From Streptomyces indicus (GTDB taxonomy: Bacteria > Actinomycetota > Actinomycetes > Streptomycetales > Streptomycetaceae), in the NCBI RefSeq assembly GCF_900100315.1, contig NZ_FNFF01000005.1, positions 1-64,000 of the forward strand: 64,000 bases of DNA, in the 5' to 3' direction. Made by a program: the position numbers and the translations under genes. Under the pieces are notes generated by a model, which was given only the letters and a program-made list of their open reading frames with translations, was not told the origin of the DNA and ran no database searches. Of this stretch, positions 42,045 through 50,618 are shown piece by piece. Within the stretch, counting starts at the first letter, position 1, and every line of letters begins with the position of its first letter.

Positions 42045-43019
42045 ATGTCCACCACGACACCCACCCCCGCCCCGTCCGCGGCCGTGAAGACCGCGGACGG
42101 CGGGCCGGCCGACGGCAAGGGGCGGCGCCGAAAGCGCTCGGTGGGGAAGCAGAACCTGGCCGGCTGGCTGTTCTCCACCCCGTTCCTGGTGCTGTTCGGC
42201 GTCTTCATGCTCTTCCCGATCGTGGCGACGCTCCTGATGAGCTTCACCGACTTCGGGCAGCGCAACGTCCGCCGCCCGCTGGAGGCGGAGTTCGTCGGCA
42301 TCGAGAACTACGTCAAGCTGTTCGGGGACGAGCAGTTCCTCAAGGCCCTGTTCAACACCGCGTACTTCGTGGTCGTCGGGGTGCCGCTGACCATCGGGCT
42401 CGGCCTGTTCGCCGCGGTCCTCCTCAACAGCGGCATCGACAAGGCCCGTACGGTCTTCCGCGTGGGCTTCTACGCTCCGGTGGTCACGACGATCGTCGCC
42501 GTGGCGATCGTCTGGCGCTTCGTGCTCGACCCCGCGGACGGCCTGATCGCCGGGCTCGGCGACGAACTCGGCTTCACCGCACCGGACTTCCTCGGCTCGG
42601 AGACCTGGGCCATGCCCTCGCTGATCGCGATGGCCGTGTGGCGCAACCTCGGCACCGTGATGGTGCTGATGATCGCCGGCTTGCAGGCCATCCCGACGGA
42701 GGTACGCGAGGCCGCCCGCCTGGACGGCGCGAGCGCCTGGCAGGAGCTGCGCCGGATCACGGTGCCGCTGCTGCGCCCGACGCTCCTGTACGCCACGGTC
42801 ATCACCACGATCGGCTATCTCAACGTGTTCGAGGAGCCCTTCGTGATGACCCAGGGCGGTCCCTCCGACGCCACGCTGACCGTGTCGCTCGACATGTACA
42901 AGCAGGGCTTCAGCTTCTTCAACATGGGCTACGCGAGCGCCATGGCGTACGTCCTGTTCGTGGTGATCATGGGCATCACGGTGCTGCAGCTGCGACTGAT
43001 GAAGGACAACACGAAATGA
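42045..43019 (+). CDS. Sugar ABC transporter permease (MalF type)
   Basis: 324 aa with a basic cytoplasmic N-terminus (GKGRRRKRSVGKQN) and six transmembrane helices. The EAA loop (EVREAARLDGASAWQELRRITVPLLRPTL) contacts the ATPase. It forms the channel with the second permease, whose ATG overlaps this stop (ATGA). GAAGGG precedes ATG 42045. It follows the binding-protein gene by 56 nt. Confidence 0.93.
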   Translation: MSTTTPTPAPSAAVKTADGGPADGKGRRRKRSVGKQNLAGWLFSTPFLVLFGVFMLFPIVATLLMSFTDFGQRNVRRPLEAEFVGIENYVKLFGDEQFLKALFNTAYFVVVGVPLTIGLGLFAAVLLNSGIDKARTVFRVGFYAPVVTTIVAVAIVWRFVLDPADGLIAGLGDELGFTAPDFLGSETWAMPSLIAMAVWRNLGTVMVLMIAGLQAIPTEVREAARLDGASAWQELRRITVPLLRPTLLYATVITTIGYLNVFEEPFVMTQGGPSDATLTVSLDMYKQGFSFFNMGYASAMAYVLFVVIMGITVLQLRLMKDNTK

Positions 43020-43885
43020 GCGCCGCACCCACCACCCCGGTCCCGCGCCGGCCGCGCGAGGGCGCCGTCCGCAAGCCGGTCCTGTATGTGATCGCCTCGC
43101 TCGGGCTGCTCGTGATGGCCACGCCCTTCCTCTGGATGGCGCTGAGCGCCTTCAAGACGAAGAAGGACCTGACCGCGAGCCCGCCGGTCTGGCTCCCGTC
43201 CGAGTGGACGCTGCAGAACTTCCGGGATCTGCTCGACCAGCTGGACATGCCGCAGTACTTCCTGAACTCGCTGATCGTCGCGGTGCTCGTGACCGTGTGC
43301 AATCTGCTGTTCTGCTCGATGCTCGGCTACGCGCTGGCGAAGCTGAACTTCACGGGCCGTTCGAAGGTCTTCGGGATCGTGCTCGCGGCGCTCATGGTGC
43401 CGGCCAACCTGATGGTGCTGCCGCTGTTCGTCCTGGTCAGCCAGTTGAACCTGCTCGACACGTACGCGGGCCTCGTCCTGCCCTTCGCGGCGGGCGCGTT
43501 CGGTGTGTTCCTGATGCGGCAGTTCATGCAGGCGATCCCGGACGAGCTCCTGGAAGCGGCGCGGATGGACGGCGCCGGCGAGTGGTACATCTTCTGGCGC
43601 ATCGTGCTTCCGCTGGTCAAGCCGGCCCTCGCGACGCTGACGATCTTCACGTTCCTCGGTTCGTGGAACAACTTCATCTGGCCCCTGATCGCCACCAACG
43701 ACCCCGAGAAGTACACCCTTCCCGTGGCCCTCGCGACCTTCGCGAACGACCCCAACCGCACCGTCGGCGGCGGCAACGGCATGCTCATGGCGGGCTCGCT
43801 GCTCGTCGTGCTGCCCGTCCTCGTCGTCTTCGCCGTGCTGCAACGGCACTTCACGCAGGGCATCGCCACCGCCGGCCTGAAGTGA
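43016..43885 (+). CDS. Sugar ABC transporter permease (MalG type)
   Basis: 289 aa with six helices and the EAA motif DELLEAARMDGAGEWYIFWRIVLPLVKPAL. The start overlaps the first permease's stop codon. Together with it and the binding protein it forms a carbohydrate-uptake-1 type importer without its own ATPase. A GH1 enzyme gene follows 123 nt later and should cleave the imported oligosaccharide. Confidence 0.93.
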   Translation: MSAAPTTPVPRRPREGAVRKPVLYVIASLGLLVMATPFLWMALSAFKTKKDLTASPPVWLPSEWTLQNFRDLLDQLDMPQYFLNSLIVAVLVTVCNLLFCSMLGYALAKLNFTGRSKVFGIVLAALMVPANLMVLPLFVLVSQLNLLDTYAGLVLPFAAGAFGVFLMRQFMQAIPDELLEAARMDGAGEWYIFWRIVLPLVKPALATLTIFTFLGSWNNFIWPLIATNDPEKYTLPVALATFANDPNRTVGGGNGMLMAGSLLVVLPVLVVFAVLQRHFTQGIATAGLK

Positions 43886-44008
43886 CCGGGCCCGCGGCGA
43901 CCGGCCGCCCCGCCTCCAGGCCCGCAGCGTCGCCGGCCTGAGGATTCCGACCGGCTCCCCTCACCCACGACAGCCGGCTCCCCGTAACGCAGAAAGACAG
44001 GCATCACC

Positions 44009-45211
44009 ATGACGCTCGACCCTGCCCGCACGCCCTTCCCCGACGGGTTCCTGTGGGGCGCCTCCACCGCCGCCCACCAGATCGAGGGCAACAACGTCAA
44101 CAGCGACTGGTGGCGCAAGGAGCACGACCCGGCCGCGAAGATCCAGGAGCCGAGCCTGGACGCCTGCGACAGCTACCACCGCTGGGAGCAGGACATGGAC
44201 GTGCTGGCCGAACTGGGCTTCACCGACTACCGGTTCAGCGTGGAGTGGGCCCGCATCGAGCCCGCCCGCGGCCACTTCTCGCGCGCCGAGATCGCCCACT
44301 ACCGGCGCATGGTCGAGGGTGCGATAGCCCGCGGCCTGCGGCCGATGGTGACGCTGCACCACTTCACGATCCCGCAGTGGTTCGAGGACCTGGGCGGGTT
44401 CACCGCCGAGGGCGCGGTCGAGCTGTTCGCGCGGTACGTCGAGGAATGCGCGCCGATCATCGCCGAGGGCGTCCCGTATGTGTGCACCCTCAACGAGCCG
44501 AACATGATCGCGGTGATGGCCGGTCTCGCCAAGCGCGGCGAGCAGGGCTTCCCGCCCGCCGGGCTGCCCTTCCCCGACGAGGAGACCACCCACGCGGTGA
44601 TCGCCGCGCACCACGCGGCGGTGAAGGCCGTGCGCTCGATCAACCCCGACATCCAGGTCGGCTGGACCATCGCCAACCAGGTCTACCAGGCCGTGCCGGG
44701 CGCCGAGGAGGTCACCGCCGCCTACCGCCACCCCCGCGAGGACGTGTTCATCGAGGCGGCGTGCGGTGACGACTGGATCGGCGTGCAGTCGTACACGCGG
44801 ACCAAGATCGGTCCCGAGGGTCCGGTGCCCGCGCCCGCCGACGCCGAGCGGACGCTGACGCAGTGGGAGTACTACCCGGCGGCCGTCGGGTACGCGATCC
44901 GGCACACCGCCGAACTCATCGGCCCGGACACCCCGTTGATCGTCACCGAGAACGGCATCGCGACCGGCGACGAGCAGCGCCGTATCGACTACTACGCGGG
45001 GGCGCTGGACGCCGTGGCGGCGTGCATCGAGGACGGCATCGACGTCCGCGGCTACCTGGCCTGGAGCGCCCTCGACAACTACGAGTGGGGCACCTACAAG
45101 GCCACCTTCGGGCTGATCGCCGTCGAGCCCGGCACGTTCGCCCGCAAGCCCAAGCCCGCCGCCCACTGGCTCGGCGGCCTGGGCCGCGAGCGGCACCTGC
45201 CGCGCCTCTGA
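44009..45211 (+). CDS. GH1 beta-glucosidase
   Basis: 400 aa, cytoplasmic (no signal). Seen: N-terminal FPDGFLWGASTAAHQIEGNN, acid/base Glu163 in CTLNEPN, nucleophile Glu314 in IVTENGIA and the C-terminal WSALDNYEWGTYKATFGLI. At 400 residues it is shorter than typical GH1 enzymes of about 450. It would release glucose or another monosaccharide from the imported beta-linked oligosaccharide. It is the last gene before a strong hairpin terminator, in line with the importer genes. Confidence 0.93.
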   Translation: MTLDPARTPFPDGFLWGASTAAHQIEGNNVNSDWWRKEHDPAAKIQEPSLDACDSYHRWEQDMDVLAELGFTDYRFSVEWARIEPARGHFSRAEIAHYRRMVEGAIARGLRPMVTLHHFTIPQWFEDLGGFTAEGAVELFARYVEECAPIIAEGVPYVCTLNEPNMIAVMAGLAKRGEQGFPPAGLPFPDEETTHAVIAAHHAAVKAVRSINPDIQVGWTIANQVYQAVPGAEEVTAAYRHPREDVFIEAACGDDWIGVQSYTRTKIGPEGPVPAPADAERTLTQWEYYPAAVGYAIRHTAELIGPDTPLIVTENGIATGDEQRRIDYYAGALDAVAACIEDGIDVRGYLAWSALDNYEWGTYKATFGLIAVEPGTFARKPKPAAHWLGGLGRERHLPRL

Positions 45212-45215
45212 GGTC

Positions 45216-45234
45216 CGGGGGCTCCGAGCCCCCG
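45216..45234 (+). terminator. Terminator after the beta-glucosidase gene
   Basis: CGGGGGCTC and GAGCCCCCG pair almost end to end (about 9 bp around a single C), 5 nt past the stop codon. It closes the importer-glucosidase transcript. Confidence 0.65.
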
Positions 45235-45489
45235 CCCCCGGACTCTTCGGAGCGACAGACCCGTCCCGGAGCGGCACACCCCACCGTGGCCCGTTCCGGG
45301 ACGCAAGGGGCCGGGTCTTCAACCCCGCCGTCCTGGTCCCGAGGGCCCGCGACACCTGACCTCGCGTGCCCGCACGGCGTGGGGGCCTGCTCCTCCCTGA
45401 CGGGAGCCGGCCCCCGCGCCACGAACCCACGTACACATCTGCACCACGAACCTCCTTTCCACCCCTGCCACTTCAGGAGAAGGACCTTC

Positions 45490-46905
45490 ATGGATCGCCG
45501 TACGTTCCTCATGGCCGCCGGTGCCGGCGGAGCCCTCGCGCTCACCGCCGCCCCCGCTGCCACCGCCGCCGAGGCCGCGCCCACCGCCTCCGAAGCCGCC
45601 CTGCTGCGCACCTGGTTCCGCTCGACGTACCGCTCGATCGAGGCGATGACCACCGACTTCGGGCTGGCCGCCGACAAGATCGACGTGAGCGGCTCCGGCC
45701 TGCCCGTGCCCTCTGTGCAGACCTCGCCGACGAACATCGGCTGCGGTCTGTGGTCCACGGCCGCGGCGGGCGGCCTCGGCGTGATCTCCCGCGATGCCAT
45801 GGAGCGCCGGCTCGCCCGCACGCTGTCCGCCGTGGAGCGGCTCGAGCGTGCGCACGGCTTCTGGTTCAACTGGTATGACGCGTACGACGGTTCGGTGCTC
45901 ACGACGTGGCCGGCCACCGGCGACCCGGTCCGCCCGTTCCTGTCCTCCGTGGACAACGCCTGGCTCGTCACCGGCCTGCGCATCACGGCCGACGCGGCAC
46001 CGGCCCTGCGGCCGAGGGTGGCGAAGCTGCTCGCCGGCGCCGACTGGTCGTACTACTACACGCCCTTCGACCCGGCCGACCCGGTGGCGGGACCGGGCCA
46101 GCTGCGCGGCGGGTTCTGGCCGGACAAGCCGGGCAAGGGCGAGCCCACCGGCCACCACTACGGCGCTCTCAACACCGAGCCCCGGATGGCCAGTTACCTC
46201 GGCATCGCCGATGGCAGCCTGCCGTCCGACCACTACTGGCACCTGTTCCGCACGCTCCTCCCCGGCAGCGGCCAGGAGCAGGAACCGGGTGGCGCATACG
46301 AGGTCATCGACGGAGTGCGCGTCTGGCAGGGCCACTACACCCACCGCGGCCGCAAGGTGGTCCCCTCCTGGGGCGGCTCGATGTTCGAGGCACTGATGGT
46401 GCCGCTGTTCGTGCCGGAGCCCGAGTGGTCGCCGCGCTCGTGGGGCCGCACGCACACCCGCTACGTCCGCGGCCAGATCGAGCACGGCCTTCAGGAGGAG
46501 CGGTACGGGTACTGGGGCTTCTCCCCCGCCAACATTCCCGAGGGCGGCTACCGCGAGTACGGAGTCGACGCCCTCGGCATGCAGGAGGAGGGCTACAACT
46601 CCCTCGGCGTGGTCACCCCGCACGCCTCGTTCCTCGCCCTGCCGCAGGCCCGCGCGGAAGCGGTGGCCAACCTGCGGGCCCTGGCCGCCGACTTCGGCGC
46701 GTACGACGAGACGTACGGGTTCCGCGACTCGGTGAACGTGGCGTCCGGCCGTGTCAGCGACTTCGTCCTCGCCCTGGACCAGGGCATGATCGCGGCCGCC
46801 CTGGCACAGCAGCTGCGGCCGGGCCTGCTCCAACGCCCCTTCCGCACCGGCGGCTTCGCGAGCAGGGTGCGGCCGCTGCTGGCGAAGGAGCGCTTCTCGA
46901 TCTGA
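45490..46905 (+). CDS. Tat-exported glucoamylase-like (GH144-type) protein
   Basis: 471 aa. Leader MDRRTFLMAAGAGGALALTA (twin-arginine type), then an (alpha/alpha)6-barrel protein: GFWFNWYDAYDGSVLTTWP, VDNAWLVTGLRI, VPSWGGSMFEALMVPLF, YGYWGFSPANIPEGGYREYG, VVTPHASFLALPQARAEAVA. These match the PF10091 glucoamylase-like family, which includes GH144 endo-beta-1,2-glucanases. AGGAGAAGGAC precedes ATG 45490. Placed 278 nt after a beta-glucoside importer and GH1 enzyme, it is a candidate for the extracellular step feeding them. A beta-1,2-glucan substrate is inferred from the family. Confidence 0.82.
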   Translation: MDRRTFLMAAGAGGALALTAAPAATAAEAAPTASEAALLRTWFRSTYRSIEAMTTDFGLAADKIDVSGSGLPVPSVQTSPTNIGCGLWSTAAAGGLGVISRDAMERRLARTLSAVERLERAHGFWFNWYDAYDGSVLTTWPATGDPVRPFLSSVDNAWLVTGLRITADAAPALRPRVAKLLAGADWSYYYTPFDPADPVAGPGQLRGGFWPDKPGKGEPTGHHYGALNTEPRMASYLGIADGSLPSDHYWHLFRTLLPGSGQEQEPGGAYEVIDGVRVWQGHYTHRGRKVVPSWGGSMFEALMVPLFVPEPEWSPRSWGRTHTRYVRGQIEHGLQEERYGYWGFSPANIPEGGYREYGVDALGMQEEGYNSLGVVTPHASFLALPQARAEAVANLRALAADFGAYDETYGFRDSVNVASGRVSDFVLALDQGMIAAALAQQLRPGLLQRPFRTGGFASRVRPLLAKERFSI

Positions 46906-46925
46906 ACGGGACGATGAACCGCCTA

Positions 46926-46956
<31 letters not shown>

Positions 46957-46960
46957 CGCA

Positions 46961-47506
46961 TCAGGCCCGGGCGGGGCGGTCGGCTCGGGACAGCCAGTCC
47001 TTGTAGACCGAGCGGAAGGGCTCCGTACCGGCCTCGCGACCGACCGCCTCGTACAGGCGTGCGCAGGTGGCCATGGCCTCGGCGACGAGGTCGTCCGGGT
47101 AGCCGAAGCTCTCCCGGTGCCCGGCGAACTCGTCCTCGTCCTCGATGTGCGGTCCCGCTCCCGCCGGGCGGACGACGTCGAGGTCCAGGTCGACCAGGTG
47201 CAGTGCGGTGCCGTCCGGGCTCCAGCGCGCCGGCAGGCACACATCGCAGTAGACCTCGGGCCCCGGAGGACGGCAGAACGAAGCTGTCCACCATGCGTCC
47301 GGCGGCACGAGCAGCACATACGGGAAACGGGTCGTCCAGCCGCCGCCGTCCGACTCCACGTCGACGCCCTTCGCCGTGGCGAGCCAGCTGCCGTGGTCGT
47401 CGGCGCCCAGGTGGCGCGCCGTCCAGCGGGCGCTGAGGCGGCCGTCGTACTTGCGGACCTCCACCGTGACAGCGGTGCCGGGCGTCCCAGGGGTCCGTCG
47501 AGTCAT
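46961..47506 (-). CDS. DUF402 domain protein
   Basis: 181 aa. The DUF402 barrel is visible: VTVEVRKYDGRLSARWTARH, FPYVLLVPPDAWWTASFC, YCDVCLPARWSPDGTALHLV, DLDLDVVRPAG, EDEDEFAGHRESFGYPDDLV. Some members are nucleotide phosphatases, others are RNA-associated; the role here is unknown. The Asp-rich DLDLDV and acidic EDEDEF segments are the likely metal-binding area. It is convergent with the exported glucoamylase-like gene and divergent from the DHFR-like gene. Confidence 0.82.
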   Translation of the reverse strand: MTRRTPGTPGTAVTVEVRKYDGRLSARWTARHLGADDHGSWLATAKGVDVESDGGGWTTRFPYVLLVPPDAWWTASFCRPPGPEVYCDVCLPARWSPDGTALHLVDLDLDVVRPAGAGPHIEDEDEFAGHRESFGYPDDLVAEAMATCARLYEAVGREAGTEPFRSVYKDWLSRADRPARA

Positions 47507-47638
47507 GGGCCGAGGCTAGTGGGGGGTTCGGCGCTGCGGAGGTGGTGCGGCGCGGGGGCGTGTCCAATGGAGAAGGCGGCCGGGTGCCGGTGCGGGCCCG
47601 GCCGCCTCCGGTACACGTCCAGGAGAGGGATACGGGTC

Positions 47639-48250
47639 ATGAAGCTGGTGGTGCAGGAGTTCGTGTCGCTGGACGGTGTCTCGCAGGGGCCTGGGGCGCC
47701 CGATGAGGACACCAGCGGCGGGTTCGAGCGCGGCGGATGGTTCGTGCCGTATCTGGACGAGGCCTTCGTCGACCAGGCCGCCGAGTGGCTGGGCCAGGCC
47801 GACGGTCTGCTGCTCGGGCGGCGTACGTACGAGAACTTCGCCCGCGACTGGCCCACCATGACCGACCACCCCTTCGCCCCGGTCATGAACGGGCTGCCGA
47901 AGTACGTGGCCACGCGAGACGGGACCGAGGGCACCTGGCACCCGACGACGGTCCTGTCGGGAGATGTCGCCGCGCAGGTCGCCGAGTTGAAGCAGCAGCC
48001 CGGCAGTGAGCTGCAGATCCACGGCAGCGCGGACCTCGCCCAGTCCCTCCTGGCCGCCTCGCTCGTCGACGAGGTCCGGCTGGTGGTCGCACCGGTCGTG
48101 GTGGGCCAGGGACGGCGGCTGTTCCCGGACGGCGGCGCGCCGCTCGGGTTGCGCCCGGTGAGCCGCCGCGACATGCCCGGCGGGCTCTCGGTGCAGATCT
48201 ACGAGACCGCCGGGAAGCCGGAGTTCGGGGTGTACGGGGCGGGGGCCTGA
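47639..48250 (+). CDS. Dihydrofolate-reductase-like (RibD C-terminal) family protein
   Basis: 203 aa. Begins MKLVVQEFVSLDGVSQGPG, then ADGLLLGRRTYENFARDWP, ELQIHGSADLAQSLLAASLV and VDEVRLVVAPVVVGQGRRLF, the fold shared with the RibD reductase domain. NADPH-dependent reduction of an unknown small molecule is expected; most Streptomyces copies have no assigned role. AGGAGAGG lies upstream of ATG 47639. Single gene, divergent from the DUF402 gene. Confidence 0.88.
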   Translation: MKLVVQEFVSLDGVSQGPGAPDEDTSGGFERGGWFVPYLDEAFVDQAAEWLGQADGLLLGRRTYENFARDWPTMTDHPFAPVMNGLPKYVATRDGTEGTWHPTTVLSGDVAAQVAELKQQPGSELQIHGSADLAQSLLAASLVDEVRLVVAPVVVGQGRRLFPDGGAPLGLRPVSRRDMPGGLSVQIYETAGKPEFGVYGAGA

Positions 48251-48349
48251 CCTCGGAGCGCGCGGCGGGCCCGGCACTTCATGTCACAGCGCGGCCCTCC
48301 GTCCCGTCCTCTGAGGGACAAGCAGCGTGACGAGCCGGGAGGCGGGCCC

Positions 48350-48829
48350 ATGACCGAGCAGCAGCACCAGGGACAGACGCGGGCAGAGGGACAGGAAGAG
48401 GCGTCGCGGACTGCCCGGAACAAGGAGGTCTTCCGTCACTTCCACGACGTCGTGAACAGCCGCGACGCCGCAGCCATCGACAAGACGATCCGGGAGTACG
48501 TCGCTCCCGATGTCGTCTTCCACGCGCCGGTGCCCACCGAGCTGCCGGGTCTGGAGGCTTTCCGTGCGGTGTGGCCCGTGCTGCTGCGCGCGTTCCCGGA
48601 CATCCAGGTGCGCATCGAGGATCTCATCGCCGAGGGCGACAAGGTTGTCGCGCGCAACACCGTGACGGGCACGCACCTGGGTGAGTACCGGGGGCTGGCG
48701 CCGACCGGCCGCTCCGTCACGTATGACGAGATCTTCGTCTTCCGCTTCGAGGACGGCCGGATCGCCGAGGCCTGGGGCGTCGTCGACGTGCTCGGGCAGC
48801 TGCGCCAGCTCGGAGCCCTGCCTGTCTGA
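48350..48829 (+). CDS. SnoaL-like ester cyclase/NTF2-fold protein
   Basis: 159 aa. An N-terminal charged Gln/Glu-rich segment precedes the SnoaL fold: NKEVFRHFHDVVNSRDAAAI, APDVVFHAPVPTELPGLEAF, AFPDIQVRIEDLIAEGDKVV, THLGEYRGLAPTGRSVTYDE, FRFEDGRIAEAWGVVDVLGQ. Such proteins catalyse aldol-type cyclisation or hydrolysis of small molecules or have no known activity. GGGAGGC precedes ATG 48350. It is convergent with the P450 gene. The 27.5-kb remnant belongs to the same fold but is not close in sequence. Confidence 0.87.
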   Translation: MTEQQHQGQTRAEGQEEASRTARNKEVFRHFHDVVNSRDAAAIDKTIREYVAPDVVFHAPVPTELPGLEAFRAVWPVLLRAFPDIQVRIEDLIAEGDKVVARNTVTGTHLGEYRGLAPTGRSVTYDEIFVFRFEDGRIAEAWGVVDVLGQLRQLGALPV

Positions 48830-48852
48830 GCTCTCAGCGGGTCTCCTGAGGT

Positions 48853-48897
48853 CTACAGGGCCTTGCGGCGGCTGATGCCTACGGGGCCTTGCGGCGG
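48853..48897. repeat. Direct repeat of the P450 gene's 3' end
   Basis: Two 19-bp copies (48853-48871 and 48879-48897) differ at one base. The second contains the P450 stop codon and last codons; the first lies just beyond the stop, 26 bp away. Confidence 0.85.
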
Positions 48898-50273
48898 CGG
48901 ACCTCGAGGGCGAAGCCCTCCGGCTTCATCGTGAGCAGTTCGGTCACCTTCAGGTCGTACGCGGGATCGGCAGCCATGTCGTAGCGGTGCACCAGCAGGG
49001 CGAGTACGAGGACCGCCTCGTGCAGCGCGAACTGCCGGCCGATGCAGGCGCGCGCCCCGGTGCCGAACGGCTTGTAGGTGTGGGCGGGCCGGGCCCGGAC
49101 CGCGGCGGGCGCGAACCGGTCCGGGTCGAAGGCCTCCGGGTCCGGCCCCCAGATGTCGGGGTCGCGGTGCAGGGCCGGGAGCAGGACGAGGGCCCAATGG
49201 CCTCGGCGCATCGGGTACGTGCCGTCGAGGACGGTGTCCTCGCGCGCCTGGCGGCCGTACGCGGGCGCGGTGGGCCACAGGCGGAGTGCCTCGTCGAGGA
49301 CCCTGCGGACGTAACGCAGTTTGGGGATCTGCTCGAACGACGGGTCCGGCGGGAGTTCGCCGGGCGGTCCCCAGACCGCGTCGGCCTCGGCGCGGGCGCG
49401 GGCGAGGACCTCGGGGTGGCGGGCGAGGTAGTAGAGGGCGAAGGAGAGGGCGCCCGAGGTGGTCTCGTGTCCGGCGACGAGGAAGGTGATCACCTGGTTG
49501 CGGATGTTCACCTCGTCGAGCGGGCGGCCGGTCTCGGGGTGGCCGGTGTGCAGCATCAGGCCGAGCAGGTCGTCGGTGCGCTCCTCGCCCGCGTCACGGC
49601 GGGCGCGGATCACGTCGTCGATCACCTCGGTGAGGTGGGCGAGACGTTCGGCGTTGCGCCGGTCCGCTCCCCTCGCCAGCAGGTTCCCCAGGCCGGGCAG
49701 CCGGACGGTCTGCTGCTGGGCGTGGCGCAGGGCGCCGGTCATCGCCGTGACGAACGGGTGCGGTTCGGTGCGCTCGAACGATCCGAAGTCGTAGCCGAAC
49801 CCCGTGCGCGCGATGGTCTCCAGGGTCAGCTTGGTCATGTCGGCCGCGACGTCCACGGGACGGTCCGCGGCGTCCCAGTGACCGAGGAGGCGGTGGGCCA
49901 TGTCCCGCATCACCGGGTGGTAGGTGCGCATGGCCGACTGCGTGAAGGCGGGGGCCAGGATGTCGTGCGCCGCCTGCCAGTTGGGCTCGTGGGTGTAGGC
50001 GGTGAACAGTCCGTCGCCGCCGAGTGCGCGCAGCGCTTCGATGCCCAGGCCGACGTGTTTGGCGAAGCGCTTCTCGTCGGAGAGGTCGGCGGCGGGGCCG
50101 GCCCCGCAGGCGAAGACGATCTCCTTGCCGAAGATCTTCCGTACGAACAGGGGCGAGCCGAGCTCACGCGCGATCCGGACGGAGTCCTGGACCGGGGTGC
50201 GCGGCGAGACACCGAGGATGTCGCCGAGCACGGGGACGCGGCGGGGCGGGTGCGGTATGCGGCGGGTGTCCAC
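48879..50273 (-). CDS. Cytochrome P450 (CYP102-like heme domain)
   Basis: 464 aa. I-helix AGHETTS (267-273), K-helix ExxR in LDEALRLWP (328-331), and heme loop FGTGARACIGRQFAL with Cys410. The layout (VGLGIEALRALGGDGLFTAY, WQAAHDILAPAF, FGYDFGSFERTEPHPFV) is that of the fatty-acid hydroxylase domain of CYP102/BM3, but the protein ends after the heme domain and no reductase, ferredoxin or ferredoxin reductase gene is nearby. Redox partners must come from elsewhere. ATG 50273 has GGAG-type sequence upstream. Substrate unknown; medium or long fatty acids are likely. Confidence 0.93.
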   Translation of the reverse strand: MDTRRIPHPPRRVPVLGDILGVSPRTPVQDSVRIARELGSPLFVRKIFGKEIVFACGAGPAADLSDEKRFAKHVGLGIEALRALGGDGLFTAYTHEPNWQAAHDILAPAFTQSAMRTYHPVMRDMAHRLLGHWDAADRPVDVAADMTKLTLETIARTGFGYDFGSFERTEPHPFVTAMTGALRHAQQQTVRLPGLGNLLARGADRRNAERLAHLTEVIDDVIRARRDAGEERTDDLLGLMLHTGHPETGRPLDEVNIRNQVITFLVAGHETTSGALSFALYYLARHPEVLARARAEADAVWGPPGELPPDPSFEQIPKLRYVRRVLDEALRLWPTAPAYGRQAREDTVLDGTYPMRRGHWALVLLPALHRDPDIWGPDPEAFDPDRFAPAAVRARPAHTYKPFGTGARACIGRQFALHEAVLVLALLVHRYDMAADPAYDLKVTELLTMKPEGFALEVRRRKAP

Positions 50274-50326
50274 GGCGGGGTTTCTCCTCGGGAGGTGTGC
50301 GATGTGCGGTGGGCGGGCTCGGCACG

Positions 50327-50508
50327 GTCGGCGCCTGGCTGATGCCTCCTGGTCCGGTCGGCGCCTGGCTGGTGCGCCCGGTACGGTCCGCGCCCGGCAG
50401 GCGCGCCCCGGGCCCGGTCAGCGCCCGGCAGGCGCGCCCCGGGCCCGGTCAGCGCCCGGCAGGCGCGTCCCGGGCCCGGTCAGCGCTCGGCTGATGTGTC
50501 CCGGCCCG
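50327..50508. repeat. Array of about six 29-31-bp GC-rich tandem repeats
   Basis: Units begin at 50327, 50356, 50385, 50416, 50447 and 50478; the last four are 31 bp. The recurring GGTCAGCGC matches the end of the SDR gene at 50619 (stop codon TCA followed by GCGC). The array fills most of the 345-nt gap between the P450 start and SDR stop. Not CRISPR: there are no unique spacers. Confidence 0.85.
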
Positions 50509-50618
50509 ATGGGCGCTCGGCCACGTGCGTCCTGACCCGGTCGGTCATGGTCCTGGTCGTCGCCCAAGAGGGCTCGGTGCACGGTCCGTTGGCGCCGGAC
50601 GGCCGGCGTCCGGTCCGG

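Noticed and set aside
50327..50508. CRISPR-like array
   Set aside because: Units are contiguous tandem repeats with no unique spacers and no cas genes nearby.
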